Shown piece by piece: positions 53,082-62,228 of a stretch of 64,000 bases of DNA (positions are counted from its first letter, which is position 1; each line of letters begins with the position of its first letter). The translations under genes and the position numbers were made by a program. A model generated the notes under the pieces. That model worked only from the letters and a program-made list of their open reading frames with translations. It did not search any database and was not told the origin of the DNA. The stretch comes from Adiantum capillus-veneris (lineage: Eukaryota; Streptophyta; Polypodiopsida; Polypodiales; Pteridaceae), in NCBI GenBank assembly GCA_014529385.2, contig CM043942.1, positions 6,633,001 through 6,697,000 of the forward strand, given 5' to 3'.

Positions 53082-55568
53082 TTGAAACCTAAGAAAACCA
53101 GCAAAGCAAAAAAAAGAGTTGCAACAGAAAAATTGAATGTCTCTGGTGGTCCAATTATGACGAAAATTGAACAGAAAACGAGATACAATGAGTTGAAACA
53201 AAAAATTAAAAATGTATGGACAACTGAAATGGAAAGTAGCGATGGAACGAACGCTAGTGGTGGGAGTAAAAAGATAGATGTACCTCCTCACTATTGTAAG
53301 TATACCATTCAGGAAAGAAGATTGGTGGTTCAGCAACCAATGAGGAAGCCTAAATCAAAGGAGTCCTACGATGGGCCAGGGAATGCCAAGAAAATAGACG
53401 TAGCAGAGCCAGGAGAAAGTCCTCAACCTGCTTACATTGCCACAGATCTAGGTCGGGAAGAAGAGGACTTACTGATCAAAACACTTAAGGAGTTTCGAGA
53501 TGTATTTGCATGGTCGTACAAAGATTTGAAGGGGGTGGATCCTAACATTTGTGAACATTCAATCCCTCTGAAGTCTGATGGAAAACCAAGCAAACAACGT
53601 CCATACACGTATAATGATACATTCGCCAAAAGGATAAAAGAAGAGATAGACAAACTTATGGAGGCTGAATTTATTTATGAGATAGAGCACACGGACTGGG
53701 TGTCCCCGATAGTGGTGGTACCCAAGAAAAACGGGAAATTACGAGTGTGTGTAAATCTCAAGAATGTAAACGTAGCAACAATAAGGTACAACTACCCTCT
53801 TCCTATCACTGAACACGTCCTGGAACGAGTAGCAGGCAAGCAAGCCTATAGCTTTATGGACGAATTCTCTGGTTATAACCAATTGGGGGTCAAACTAGAA
53901 GATCAATACAAAACAACGTTTGCAACAGAATGGGGCATATATGTGTTTAGAGTAATTCCATTTGGCTTGACCAATGCTCCAGCCACATTTCAGAGATTAA
54001 TGACACATGCTTTTAAAGAATACTTGCGAATATTCTTGGATATTTACATGGACGACTTGTGTGTCTATTCTCTATTGAGAGAAGACCATATAGATCATCT
54101 TATAAAGGTATTCGAAAAATGCAGAACGTATAGGATTTGCCTCAACCCAGAAAAATGTGTATTCATGGTACGACAAGGTAAAATCTTAGGCCACATAGTG
54201 TCGGCTAATGGAATTACCATTGATGAAGACAAGGTGAAGGTGATCATAGAATTGCCAAGACCAAACACTGTACAAGAGGTACAATCATTTATGGGACATT
54301 GTGGATACTACCGACGTTTTATCTACATGTACGCTGTAATAGCAATACCCTTGTATAGTCTAATCACGATCTTCAATTGGACCAATAAATATGAGGAGTC
54401 ATTCCAGAAACTAAAAGATGCACTGGTATCTGCACCAATTCTAAAAGCACCAGATTGGTCAAAGATCTTCCATGTACATGTAGATGCTTCGACATTTGCA
54501 ATAGGCTATATATTAGCACAACCAGGGGAGGGTAAGACAGATTTTCCAATCAGTTATGCTAGTAGACAACTCAACAGTGTAGAAAAGAATTATACTACCA
54601 CTGAAAGAGAAGGATTGGGTATGATATATGCGGTAAAGAAATTTTGGCATTACTTGCTCGCGAACAAATTCACATTCTTTGTGGATCATCAGGCACTCTT
54701 GTACTTAGTAAACAAACCTTGTAACACGGGACGAATTGTAAGATGGTTCATTGTGTTGCTGGAGTTTGATTTTGCGGTAGTAGTTAAGAAAGGAAAAACT
54801 CATCAAAGAACAGACCACCTTTCTCGATTACTACATGGCGAAAAAGCTACTGGGGTAAATGATGATCTCCCAGACGCATACCTATTTAATATAGAGATGA
54901 TACCGAAATGGTCAGAGCAAATTATTCCGTTGCTGACATATGAAATGAATCTTGACGAAAAACACACGGTGCAAGACGTTAGACAAGCACGAAATTACAC
55001 AATGCTTGCGGGAAGAATGTACCATCATAGAAACGATGGGATTCTAAGGTTGTCTATAGGCCCAGAGGAGTATGAAGCGTATCTAGAGGAGGCCCATACA
55101 CAAACAGGGAGATTCCATAGAGGAAATCAAATGATGTATGAACAACTAAGAAGACTTGGAGTGTATTGGCTAGGAATGGCAGGCGATGTAGCTAAGTACA
55201 TCAAGAAATGCGACTTTTGCACATCCAATACTACTGTGGATTATGCCACATTATACCAAGTGACAGTAGCACCCACATGGAGTCATGCTATTGTGGAATA
55301 TTTGACTAATAAGGAGATGCCAGGAGATTGGTCTAAAGCCAGACAAAAGGCTTTACAAATCGAAGCGAATAGGTATGCCCTCATTAGTGACCAATTGTAT
55401 AAAAGAGGAACTGATGACCAGCTGAGGTTAGTTCCTCATGAAAATGACTACTTTCCATTATTGGAACAAGCTCATGCAGGCATAGCAAGAGGTCATTTTT
55501 CAGCAGAGAGAACCGTAAAAATCATTATGGTTGCAAGTATATGGTGGCCGACCATGCTTCAAGAGTAG
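53082..55568 (+). CDS. Large gypsy RT, RNase H and two zinc modules
   Basis: 828 codons unbroken. RT: CEHSIPLKSDGKPSKQRPYT, DWVSPIVVVPKKNGKLRVCV, PLPITEHVLERVAGKQAYSF, GYNQLGVKLEDQYKTTFATE, FGLTNAPATFQRLM, and the active site YMDD at 54045-54056. RNase H: VHVDASTFAIGYILAQ (Asp at 54483), TTTEREGLGMIYAVKKFWHY, TFFVDHQALLYLV, and RTDHLSRL. Then comes a complete integrase-like zinc module (AHTQTGRFHRGN.., CDFC; about 55090-55225). The usual linker (LTNKEMPGDWSKARQKALQ.., LYKRGTDDQLRLV) and a second such module (AHAGIARGHFSAERT..WWPTM) follow. One module is normal; two in tandem are unusual. The frame slips near 55563 into 55541-56203. Confidence 0.92.
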   Translation: MKPKKTSKAKKRVATEKLNVSGGPIMTKIEQKTRYNELKQKIKNVWTTEMESSDGTNASGGSKKIDVPPHYCKYTIQERRLVVQQPMRKPKSKESYDGPGNAKKIDVAEPGESPQPAYIATDLGREEEDLLIKTLKEFRDVFAWSYKDLKGVDPNICEHSIPLKSDGKPSKQRPYTYNDTFAKRIKEEIDKLMEAEFIYEIEHTDWVSPIVVVPKKNGKLRVCVNLKNVNVATIRYNYPLPITEHVLERVAGKQAYSFMDEFSGYNQLGVKLEDQYKTTFATEWGIYVFRVIPFGLTNAPATFQRLMTHAFKEYLRIFLDIYMDDLCVYSLLREDHIDHLIKVFEKCRTYRICLNPEKCVFMVRQGKILGHIVSANGITIDEDKVKVIIELPRPNTVQEVQSFMGHCGYYRRFIYMYAVIAIPLYSLITIFNWTNKYEESFQKLKDALVSAPILKAPDWSKIFHVHVDASTFAIGYILAQPGEGKTDFPISYASRQLNSVEKNYTTTEREGLGMIYAVKKFWHYLLANKFTFFVDHQALLYLVNKPCNTGRIVRWFIVLLEFDFAVVVKKGKTHQRTDHLSRLLHGEKATGVNDDLPDAYLFNIEMIPKWSEQIIPLLTYEMNLDEKHTVQDVRQARNYTMLAGRMYHHRNDGILRLSIGPEEYEAYLEEAHTQTGRFHRGNQMMYEQLRRLGVYWLGMAGDVAKYIKKCDFCTSNTTVDYATLYQVTVAPTWSHAIVEYLTNKEMPGDWSKARQKALQIEANRYALISDQLYKRGTDDQLRLVPHENDYFPLLEQAHAGIARGHFSAERTVKIIMVASIWWPTMLQE

Positions 55569-56203
55569 AATTCGTGAAAAGGTGTGATGAATGTCAACGC
55601 ACTAAGGTACCAGTTAAAAGAGACGAAATTTCTTTAAGGCCAATGATGAGTGCTCGAGCATTCGCTAAATGGGGATTGGACTTTGTTGGTCCTATCACTC
55701 CACCAGCGTATCGTTCACAAGCACAATATATCATAGTGGCCACGGATTACATGACCAAATGGGTGGAAGCAAAAGCCACAACAAAAGCAGACGCTAGAAC
55801 CACGGCACAATTCTTATATGAATATGTGTTTACACGTTATGGCCTTCCAATCGAGCTGGTGAGTAATAGAGGGACACACTTTGTAAATGAAGTTATCCAA
55901 CATCTCTTAAATGAGTTTATGGTAATTCATCGCAAATCTTCACCCTATCATCCACAAGCCAATGGCCAAGCGGAAGCGACCAACAAAATATTGTGCACAG
56001 TTCTTACGAAACTGGTTAGTGAAACAAGAACAGATTGGGATCGAATGCTCTATTCGGCATTGTGGGCTTATCGAGTTGCATATAAAACAACACTCAATGC
56101 TACACCATTTAGTATGGTATATGGGTTAAATGCAATATTGCCTATTGACTTTTTGATCCGTGACACTAAGGGTAGCCACACAATTGGACTGGACGGGGCA
56201 TGA
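55541..56203 (+). pseudogene. Large gypsy integrase core
   Basis: Begins in the second zinc module (VEFVKRCDECQRTK) and continues into the DDE core: WGLDFVGPITPP with the first Asp at 55679-55681, ATDYMTKWVEAKA, then IELVSNRGTHFVNE, and SPYHPQANGQAEATNK with the Glu. The second catalytic residue, normally Asp in SDRGTHF, is Asn here (codon 55865-55867), a single G-to-A change that should abolish integration. The family block LWAYRVAYKTTLNATPFSMV follows. The frame shifts near 56160-56200 into the C-terminal part. Confidence 0.9.
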
Positions 56204-57413
56204 ACTTTCAGAATGGTTAGAGGACCTTGAAAAATCAGATGAGTTACGACTCAATGCTGTAGCAGCCATATATGCAAAAAAAAGACAACAGAAAGAGTTT
56301 TTTGACAAACATGTCAAGAACAAGGACTTTAAAACGGGCAACTATGTCTTAGTATACACCCTTAAACAGCATGCCAAAAAGCTAAAGAAAAGGGGAATGG
56401 GGCCTTATTTGATCCAAGAAATATCATCCAGCGGAGCAGTAAAACTGTCGACACTAGATGGAAAAGAAATGCTGAACTGGATTAGTGGGTGTCATTTAAA
56501 AAAATATCATCTACCTTTAACACCGAAAATGTTGTTTCAATTGCATTATGGAAAAGCCTATAGACAGGAACAACAAAGAATTCAGGACCAGGCACAACAA
56601 GAAGCCAAGGAACGGATTGGTAAACGAAAGCAGTTTCTCGGGACAATAAACATGGTCACCCCAATGATGACTGACGAATATCCTCTTTCGACATCCCAAA
56701 CAAACGAAGCGGATATACAAAGAGAAGAATTATCAAAGACCATGACAGACTTTAGGACTCAGGACGATAGCATCATTGACGAATTGGAAGATACGTGGTG
56801 TAGTCCTTACATAAAAGCTTATGCAGGCACAAAACAAGTTGAAATCTATGCATTGCTTGACACTGGAGCAAAAATGAGTGTCATCAGCTTTGAGCTCTTT
56901 CAGAGACTTGGACCAATGAGGACGATCACAGAGACACACAGGTTGAAAGTAGCATCGGGTGATGAGGTGACCATGTTGTGGTCTATTATAATACCAATGA
57001 CAGTGCAGGCACACCAGTACACTACAAAATTCCATGTACTGCCACCAAGTAAATCAGCAACGCAGTGTATCTTAGCAGTGTCATGGATGAAAGCTAACAG
57101 GGTATTCATTGATTTGGATACTAATGAAGCACTGTTCCGAAATGACAACTTTTCAGAACCCTTCTTATCATATAACCAATACATGTCAAGGAGGAAACAG
57201 GATTCAATACAACCGCAAGGATATGCCCAACAACAAACAGAGTTTACAAGTCCAGCAACGTCTTATCAAAAATCAACAACCATGCAGGGAACCAGGCAAG
57301 TTTGGGTATGGCGTACAGATTTGGCCGAGGCACAATTACATCAAAAGAGGAAATACAAAGTTTGGATAAGGCAAGGCAACCTAATTCCTATAAAAAAGGG
57401 GACAGAAGAATAG
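56160..57413 (+). CDS. Integrase C-terminal domain fused to a second aspartic protease
   Basis: Residues about 25-125 are the gypsy integrase tail: LRLNAVAAIYAKKRQQKEFF, DFKTGNYVLVY, and the GPY-type block RGMGPYLIQEISSSGAVKLS, ending GCHLKKYHLPLTP. A basic linker follows. Residues about 215-330 then form a retropepsin-like domain: KQVEIYALLDTGAKMSVISF with the catalytic Asp (residue 234, codon 56859-56861) in an intact DTGA triplet, the KVASGDEVTMLW flap region, and CILAVSWMKANRVFIDLDTN, like the conserved ILG.DWL..N...IDF block of gypsy proteases. A protease after integrase is not the normal order. The first protease (before RT) has a damaged triplet while this one is intact. The frame stops at TAG 57411-57413 but stays open for 181 more codons. 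Confidence 0.85.
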   Translation: MTLRVATQLDWTGHELSEWLEDLEKSDELRLNAVAAIYAKKRQQKEFFDKHVKNKDFKTGNYVLVYTLKQHAKKLKKRGMGPYLIQEISSSGAVKLSTLDGKEMLNWISGCHLKKYHLPLTPKMLFQLHYGKAYRQEQQRIQDQAQQEAKERIGKRKQFLGTINMVTPMMTDEYPLSTSQTNEADIQREELSKTMTDFRTQDDSIIDELEDTWCSPYIKAYAGTKQVEIYALLDTGAKMSVISFELFQRLGPMRTITETHRLKVASGDEVTMLWSIIIPMTVQAHQYTTKFHVLPPSKSATQCILAVSWMKANRVFIDLDTNEALFRNDNFSEPFLSYNQYMSRRKQDSIQPQGYAQQQTEFTSPATSYQKSTTMQGTRQVWVWRTDLAEAQLHQKRKYKVWIRQGNLIPIKKGTEE

Positions 57414-57959
57414 ACAAAACACCAAAAGCCAGCAAAACTTCAAAGAACCACAGTCAATCGGTCGATTACGCAACGGACTATATTGGTATGGCGGCCAAAA
57501 TTGCCAATTCAAAACAGGCCAACAACACAAGAAGGGAGGCCAAAGATGACCATCAAGCAGTTATCTACAACTGTCAATGTCAAGCCACATCATGCAAACA
57601 GCACGAGGAAACAAACAGAATCAACAACAAAAACTACAAGGATCTATAAGACCCAAGTCATCAAAGGAGAAAGAAAAAATGTTCCACCAGAAAATGAAAC
57701 AAAATATACGACAATATCGACTTCAAAGGATCCACATGCGCCAATTCAAAACCAGTGGAAAACAATCAAACAAAGAGAGGCAGATTTACAACTACTCCTT
57801 GCAAAGAAAATCTGCGAGCCAACTCAAGCTACCACAGGAAACCTCAACGACAAATCCCAATTAGCGAATCGCTTATACCTTCCTCTTACACCGCATAAAT
57901 TCTTTCTACATGCATTGACTGCACATGCATATAGGGCTATATTACAAGGCCTGCATTAG
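57414..57959 (+). pseudogene. Tail of the gypsy polyprotein beyond the second protease
   Basis: In frame with 56160-57413 past a TAG, and open to TAG 57957-57959. It is basic and rich in Gln, Thr and Lys, with no recognised domain. The end reads YLPLTPHKFFLHALTAHAYR, which echoes YHLPLTPKMLFQLHYGKAYR at 56508-56567 after the integrase tail. This suggests an internal duplication around the second protease. The overlapping 57302-57649 frame is probably a shadow. Confidence 0.6.
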
Positions 57960-58718
57960 CACGAATTCACACCCATGCAGAGCACATACCCTTGATGATA
58001 CCCTGTTGTCCGGGAGGACTCCAACTAGGAGGGGGGGAGGCATTCCAAATGCGGACTCATGACTCATGTCATATATTAGAGGGCAATGTTTGTGAGCAAT
58101 TTTTCAACCATTTTTGCGTTTTATTGTGTGATTTTGGGAAAAAGAATATGCCCTCGTAATTAATCAGAATTGGGGACCAAATCATCATACATGAGCCCCT
58201 AGGGATGTGTATAGACTATAAAGAGAGTCAAATCTGGCCAAAAAACGTCTAAAAACAGCAAAAAATAGGCCAAGGTTGAGTATTATGAGTGAGAATGTAC
58301 ATAGACGAGAAAAAAGTGAGCTACAAAGTGTTTTGCTTTTCATTGGTATTTTTATAGGTTAGAATTGCTATTTTCGGGTTATTTTGGGATTTATTTGCTT
58401 TATTTTAGCCATTTTCTAGCAAAAATTATAGAAAAAAATCCGTAATCCAGATGGAAACACAAAAGAAGAGACGCCTGATCGGAGCAAGGTAAAGAAGACA
58501 TAGAAAAAATAGGGATTGCAAAGGTGACAGGGCAAAATGACCACCGTCATGAAGGGACCTCCAACAGGAGAAATCTACAAAAAATGTAGAACTGGAGCAA
58601 CCGAGGTCCAAATCAAGAAATTTGCGAGCCTAAACCGCATCTCGCAAAAAGTTATGGCCACAGGTAAAAGATGGGAAAATTTTGTGTCGGAGTCTCGATT
58701 ACATATAGAGAGGATAGG
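57960..58718. other. Spacer after gypsy pol, with a purine tract
   Basis: No ORF. AGGAGGGGGGGAGG at about 58027-58040 looks like a polypurine tract. If so, a 3' LTR would start shortly after (TGCGGACTCATG near 58049), but this sequence does not match the 45.3-46.5 kb region, so the call is open. Confidence 0.45.
58028..58040 (+). promoter_or_regulatory. Possible polypurine tract
   Basis: A 13-base all-purine run 69 bp after the last pol stop, in the position of a plus-strand primer. It is not confirmed by a matching LTR. Confidence 0.45.
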
Positions 58719-58726
58719 CTATAAAT
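58719..58726 (+). promoter_or_regulatory. TATA-like box before the second unit
   Basis: CTATAAAT, flanked by a GAGAG/CTCTC pair and followed 27 bp later by a (GA)n tract. This TATA-then-GA layout also occurs at 45771-45882 for the first unit. Confidence 0.5.
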
Positions 58727-58749
58727 CTCTCATTTGAGCCATTTTCCAT

Positions 58750-58752
<3 letters not shown>

Positions 58753-58774
<22 letters not shown>
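58753..58774. repeat. (GA)n microsatellite
   Basis: About 11 GA units, just downstream of the TATA-like box. Confidence 0.95.
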
Positions 58775-58780
<6 letters not shown>

Positions 58781-59676
58781 CAGCAGTTGAGACTTCCAGA
58801 AGCTCATCCATCGCACACGTTCACCAGATCGACATCAGATATGAGAGGTACGCTCGTCAACGCTGACTCTAAGTGTTGTTTACTTCCGTTAGTCACAAAA
58901 CCTCGCCAGCATCACAATCACAACCTGTGCACACATACGGTAGACCGGTTGTTAGGGAGACCTAGAGGCCACCAAATGGAACCAAAATTGAAAGGCACAA
59001 TGCCTATAGCTTAGGGATCAAGCCTATGACCTCGGAAAGCGCGAAGGAAGCCGCTCAAAAAACCCTAATTTCACAGGACCTGCAAAAGGGCAACTGAACC
59101 AAGGTGATCGGAAATGAGCCAAAACTCATAGACAGCAAGCCAATAACCTCGACAAACCGACTGAAGGGTTAGACCATGAAAAAGTTTGTCAAAACGGAGC
59201 CTAAAGTCCCTATCTGACGAAAATTGCACAAAGCGTCACGATACTCTAACGGGCCGACCAAATGACAAAATGACACCAAATTTAACAAGGTACATCCAAA
59301 AGAGGTCAACTACGAGATGGAATGTGTCCACTCAGGAAAAAAGCTCTTCCACTAGGAAAAATGCCAGCAACAGGCCAGAAAGATGTCCAAATGGTCGTTT
59401 TTGGCGTTGTAAACACCAAAACAACAACCGACTGCTTTGATGGAAGGTCAAAAGGAAATAAAAGACAGTCGGAGTCATACAATGACCAAAAGGAACAGCG
59501 ACCATCACCTAAGTGGTCTACTTCTACTCCAGGACCAGCTAAGTGCTGCAAACAGGGAGTACACTCTTCTAAATTGATTAAAACTTGATGTGTGTGTCTA
59601 GGAGAGCCTATTAACACCATTGTGGTCAACTAACATCAAAAAAAAAAAAAAAAACTGGTAAAAATGACTAAGTACT
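58775..59676. other. Leader-like non-coding DNA of the second unit
   Basis: No supported gene; short frames overlap on both strands. A 16-base poly-A run at about 59639-59654 precedes the palindromes. Confidence 0.5.
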
Positions 59677-60419
59677 AGTCTATCGCGATAGACTTGAATT
59701 TACAATTAGACAAGTAAAATTTTGATTTTGGCTTCATGAGGGGTTCTAACAAGGAATATTAACGACCATTATCAAATCAAAGTGCAAAAGGGATCTCTTT
59801 TGGCCAAATAACCTAGTCTATCGCGATAGACTTGCTACTACAATATTTGGGGGAAAGACTTTTCAAAATTTTCACAAAACAGACTTGGGAAAGCACATGA
59901 AGGCAGTACACCAAATTTGGTGACATGATGGACTCATATGGCAAGCCGAGAAAGACATGACGACAACTCAGAGTCAGAACAGGACATCTCAAGGGCAGAC
60001 AATTAAAATTCACATGTGAGAGGTCAAGAAACCTTACATCAACTTGGAGAAGGCAGACAGATGATCACAGAGCCAAAAAATGACAAATTGACACTGAGTA
60101 CCAGTCTATCGTGATAGACTAAGCAGAGGGATACTAGGCCATCTAAATAAAAATTTGAATTAACAGTTGGATTCAGCATGATGCAAGAAGACTACCCACT
60201 AAGTTTGAGCCCAAAACAACACAAAATGAAGGAGATAGACCAACATCTCCTTGGAAGGAATCTGGAAAAATGGGAGTTGAGCCAAAAAGGGGTCACTTGA
60301 CATTCATTTGAGGTGAAAATGGGATCAGATCATGTGCAAGGTATGAGAAACCAATTGGTGGAGGCACAACTGCAAAATAGGACCCTTGTCAAAAGATGGC
60401 TAGTCTATCGCGATAGACT
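59677..60419 (+). repeat. CGCG palindrome array 2 (four copies)
   Basis: AGTCTATCGCGATAGACT is perfect at 59677-59694, 59815-59832 and 60402-60419, with a one-base variant at 60103-60120. Spacings are 138, 288 and 299 bp. Flanks are diverged units sharing phrases such as AAATTTCAAGGCATTT with array 1. The array ends 297 bp before the ORF-X ATG. Confidence 0.92.
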
Positions 60420-60715
60420 GAGCAAAAGTTGCAAATGAATTGATTTTCAGTTTGGGATTATAGAGTGACCTTACATGCCCTGTGAACATACACCACACAA
60501 AATTTCAAGGCATTTGGATTTGTTCTCCTTCACCAACAAAATTAATTTGAAGCCGTCAGGTTCGCACAATGGAAGAGCTTGTCTATCTGCTAACATTTTA
60601 CCTTAACTCATCTTGGGACTAAGAAGGCTCATCTAGATGCATGATTAAGTGGTAATCAATTTAGAAGAGAAGTACTATGTTTGTACATTAACTGTTAATT
60701 GTGAATACAGGATCC
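60420..60715 (+). other. Sequence between palindrome array 2 and ORF-X, with a possible splice acceptor
   Basis: Ends in GTTAATTGTGAATACAG just before the ORF-X ATG, which would suit a plant 3' splice site. The decayed ORF at 6562 also follows a TTACAG. Otherwise nothing is recognised. Confidence 0.4.
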
Positions 60716-61900
60716 ATGGATGCTTCTCCGGGGAAAAGAAAAGGCAAGAACCTGGCAACGGAAGGTGCAATACCCTATGCACTTCTACCCAATTCACTAA
60801 ATCCAGCGGCCACCTGGATACTTGCAAACGTGCAACAGGCAGCAGCCTTTCAGATCTATCAAGGTTCATATGTGGATGACAAAAGAAATTTAGTGGATAC
60901 AGTGATGATCCCCAAGGAGGTAGAAAATTACTTGAAAAGATCACCGCAAAGGTCATGGCTCAAAAAAGTTGTCTTGTGGAACTTTGTATCACTACCACCA
61001 GTAGGGATAGATTTCAAGAGGGTACAACACCTAATTGAGACTATCCAAGAAGATGGAACTTGCAGAGTGGCAAGCATGGATAATGAAGTGATGGAGATCC
61101 AGATCACCAAAGAAATCATCAAGGAGGCATTGAAATTGTCTGATCAAGGACCCAACATGAGAGAAAGAAGGAAAAACCTCACAGTCTACTTGCAAAAGTC
61201 CAAACTACCATCTTTCGAACTCATAGCAAACCCGGAAGTAAGAGAACTGACACAGATCTACAGTCAGTGTTTGTTGAGCTATAGCAAAAGACCGCCAAGA
61301 TACACTACACCACACGGGAGCATCTCAACCACACTGACATGGGCTATGGGAATGACCCATGAGTTCTATATAGATCACGCATCATATCTGTTTGAAGAAG
61401 TGACAAAGCTAAGGCAGGACAAGCCAAATTACATTGCAGGAGGAGAAGTCCTCACCATAATCATATACCAGGCCATAGGCGCAGCAGATCAGTTGCCACC
61501 TGCTCCCCATCAAAACGGCTGGTTGGTGTTAAGAGAGAATATCGAAGACAGATCACAAAGGAAAGTACCGGCCTCTATTAACACCATTGGAGGACGCAGG
61601 CTGGAAAGAGTAACAAGAAGTACACAAGAAAAGATGGAAGAAGAAAGAAGAACTGAAGAGGAAGATGTCCGACTAAAGAAGCGGAAAGCGGAAATGGAAA
61701 ACAACACCAGGTTGCAGAAGATAGCAAAAATGGAAAGGATGCTAGAAGGATTTGCTCTAGAGAGATCTCTATGAGGCGATGTAGGCGCCACTTGGAAACC
61801 TTCTAGTAGCACTTACACACTGAAAACGAAGAATAAAAACAACCCAGCTTTTGAGTTGGACTGGTTCGAGAGGTACATCCAAGAAAGAAATGCTAAGTGA
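60716..61900 (+). pseudogene. ORF-X part 1: globular N-terminal domain
   Basis: From ATG 60716 (MDASPGKRKGKNLATEG) to TGA 61772. The same frame stays open after that stop for 41 codons (GDVGATWKPSSSTYTLKT..), so the stop looks like a nonsense change. The segment has a predicted globular part: WLKKVVLWNFVSLPPVGIDF, TCRVASMDNEVMEIQITKEI, LTWAMGMTHEFYIDHASYLF, and EVLTIIIYQAIGAADQLPPA. It ends in a charged helix (EEERRTEEEDVRLKKRKAEM). It faintly resembles plant transposon-associated 'putative transposon protein' domains, but I cannot assign it. It lies on the same strand as the gypsy pol, downstream of palindrome array 2. Confidence 0.6.
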
Positions 61901-62228
61901 ACCAGAATTGCTACTAGAAGAGGAGGATCTCCAAACTTTGAGAGATCAGTTGAGGCCAACTTCACGAGATCAGGAAACACCACCACCATCTCCAAGGCCA
62001 GAGACAAGTGAGAGGCAATCTACCCCACGTGCTGACTCTCCTTCGCATTCAAAAAGCTCACATCGTGATGAGAGAGTTCATACACCATCCAGTGAAGAAG
62101 AAGAAGAAGACAGAATAGCTGGTCACCCAAACACTGGAACCATATCACAAAAGGCAAGCAAAAGGAGGTGGATCAGACAAAAGATAAAGCTTCCTCCTCT
62201 CAAGAAATTGAGCTGGAAGCTACTATAG
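61851..62228 (+). pseudogene. ORF-X part 2: acidic Ser/Pro-rich linker
   Basis: A frame-shifted continuation of part 1, rich in Ser, Pro, Glu and Arg (TPPPSPRPETSERQSTPRAD, EEEEEDRIAGHP), and probably disordered. It shifts frame near 62165-62200 into the coiled coil. It resembles the Thr/Ser/Pro-rich segment of the decayed ORF near 7519-7764 in composition only. Confidence 0.55.

Larger units (their letters stand above)
46502..57959 (+). mobile_element. Large Ty3/gypsy element: gag-pol with extra domains
   Basis: From the primer site it has a 1.65-kb leader with palindromic repeats, then gag, two zinc knuckles, protease, RT, RNase H, an extra zinc module, integrase with a GPY-type C-terminal part, and a second aspartic-protease domain with a tail ending at 57959. 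The gene order up to integrase is that of Ty3/gypsy. The two zinc knuckles and long leader suggest a Tat/Ogre-like plant lineage, but this was not tested. Nonsense codons and frameshifts occur throughout, so it is inactive. A 3' LTR was not identified; a purine tract at 58028-58040 may mark its start, or the element may run on through ORF-X past the window end. Confidence 0.85.

Noticed and set aside
58751-59629. Several 85-107 codon frames on both strands in the second leader
   Set aside because: They overlap each other, lack motifs, and sit in leader-like non-coding DNA.
45280-59640. Matching LTR pair at about 45.3-46.5 kb and 58.0-59.6 kb
   Set aside because: Apart from a TATA box followed by a GA tract, I could not align the two regions, so I did not call them a pair.
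47264-60419. CGCG palindrome as a CAMTA CGCG-box
   Set aside because: The core is TCGCGA, whereas the CAMTA consensus needs A/C/G before CGCG.
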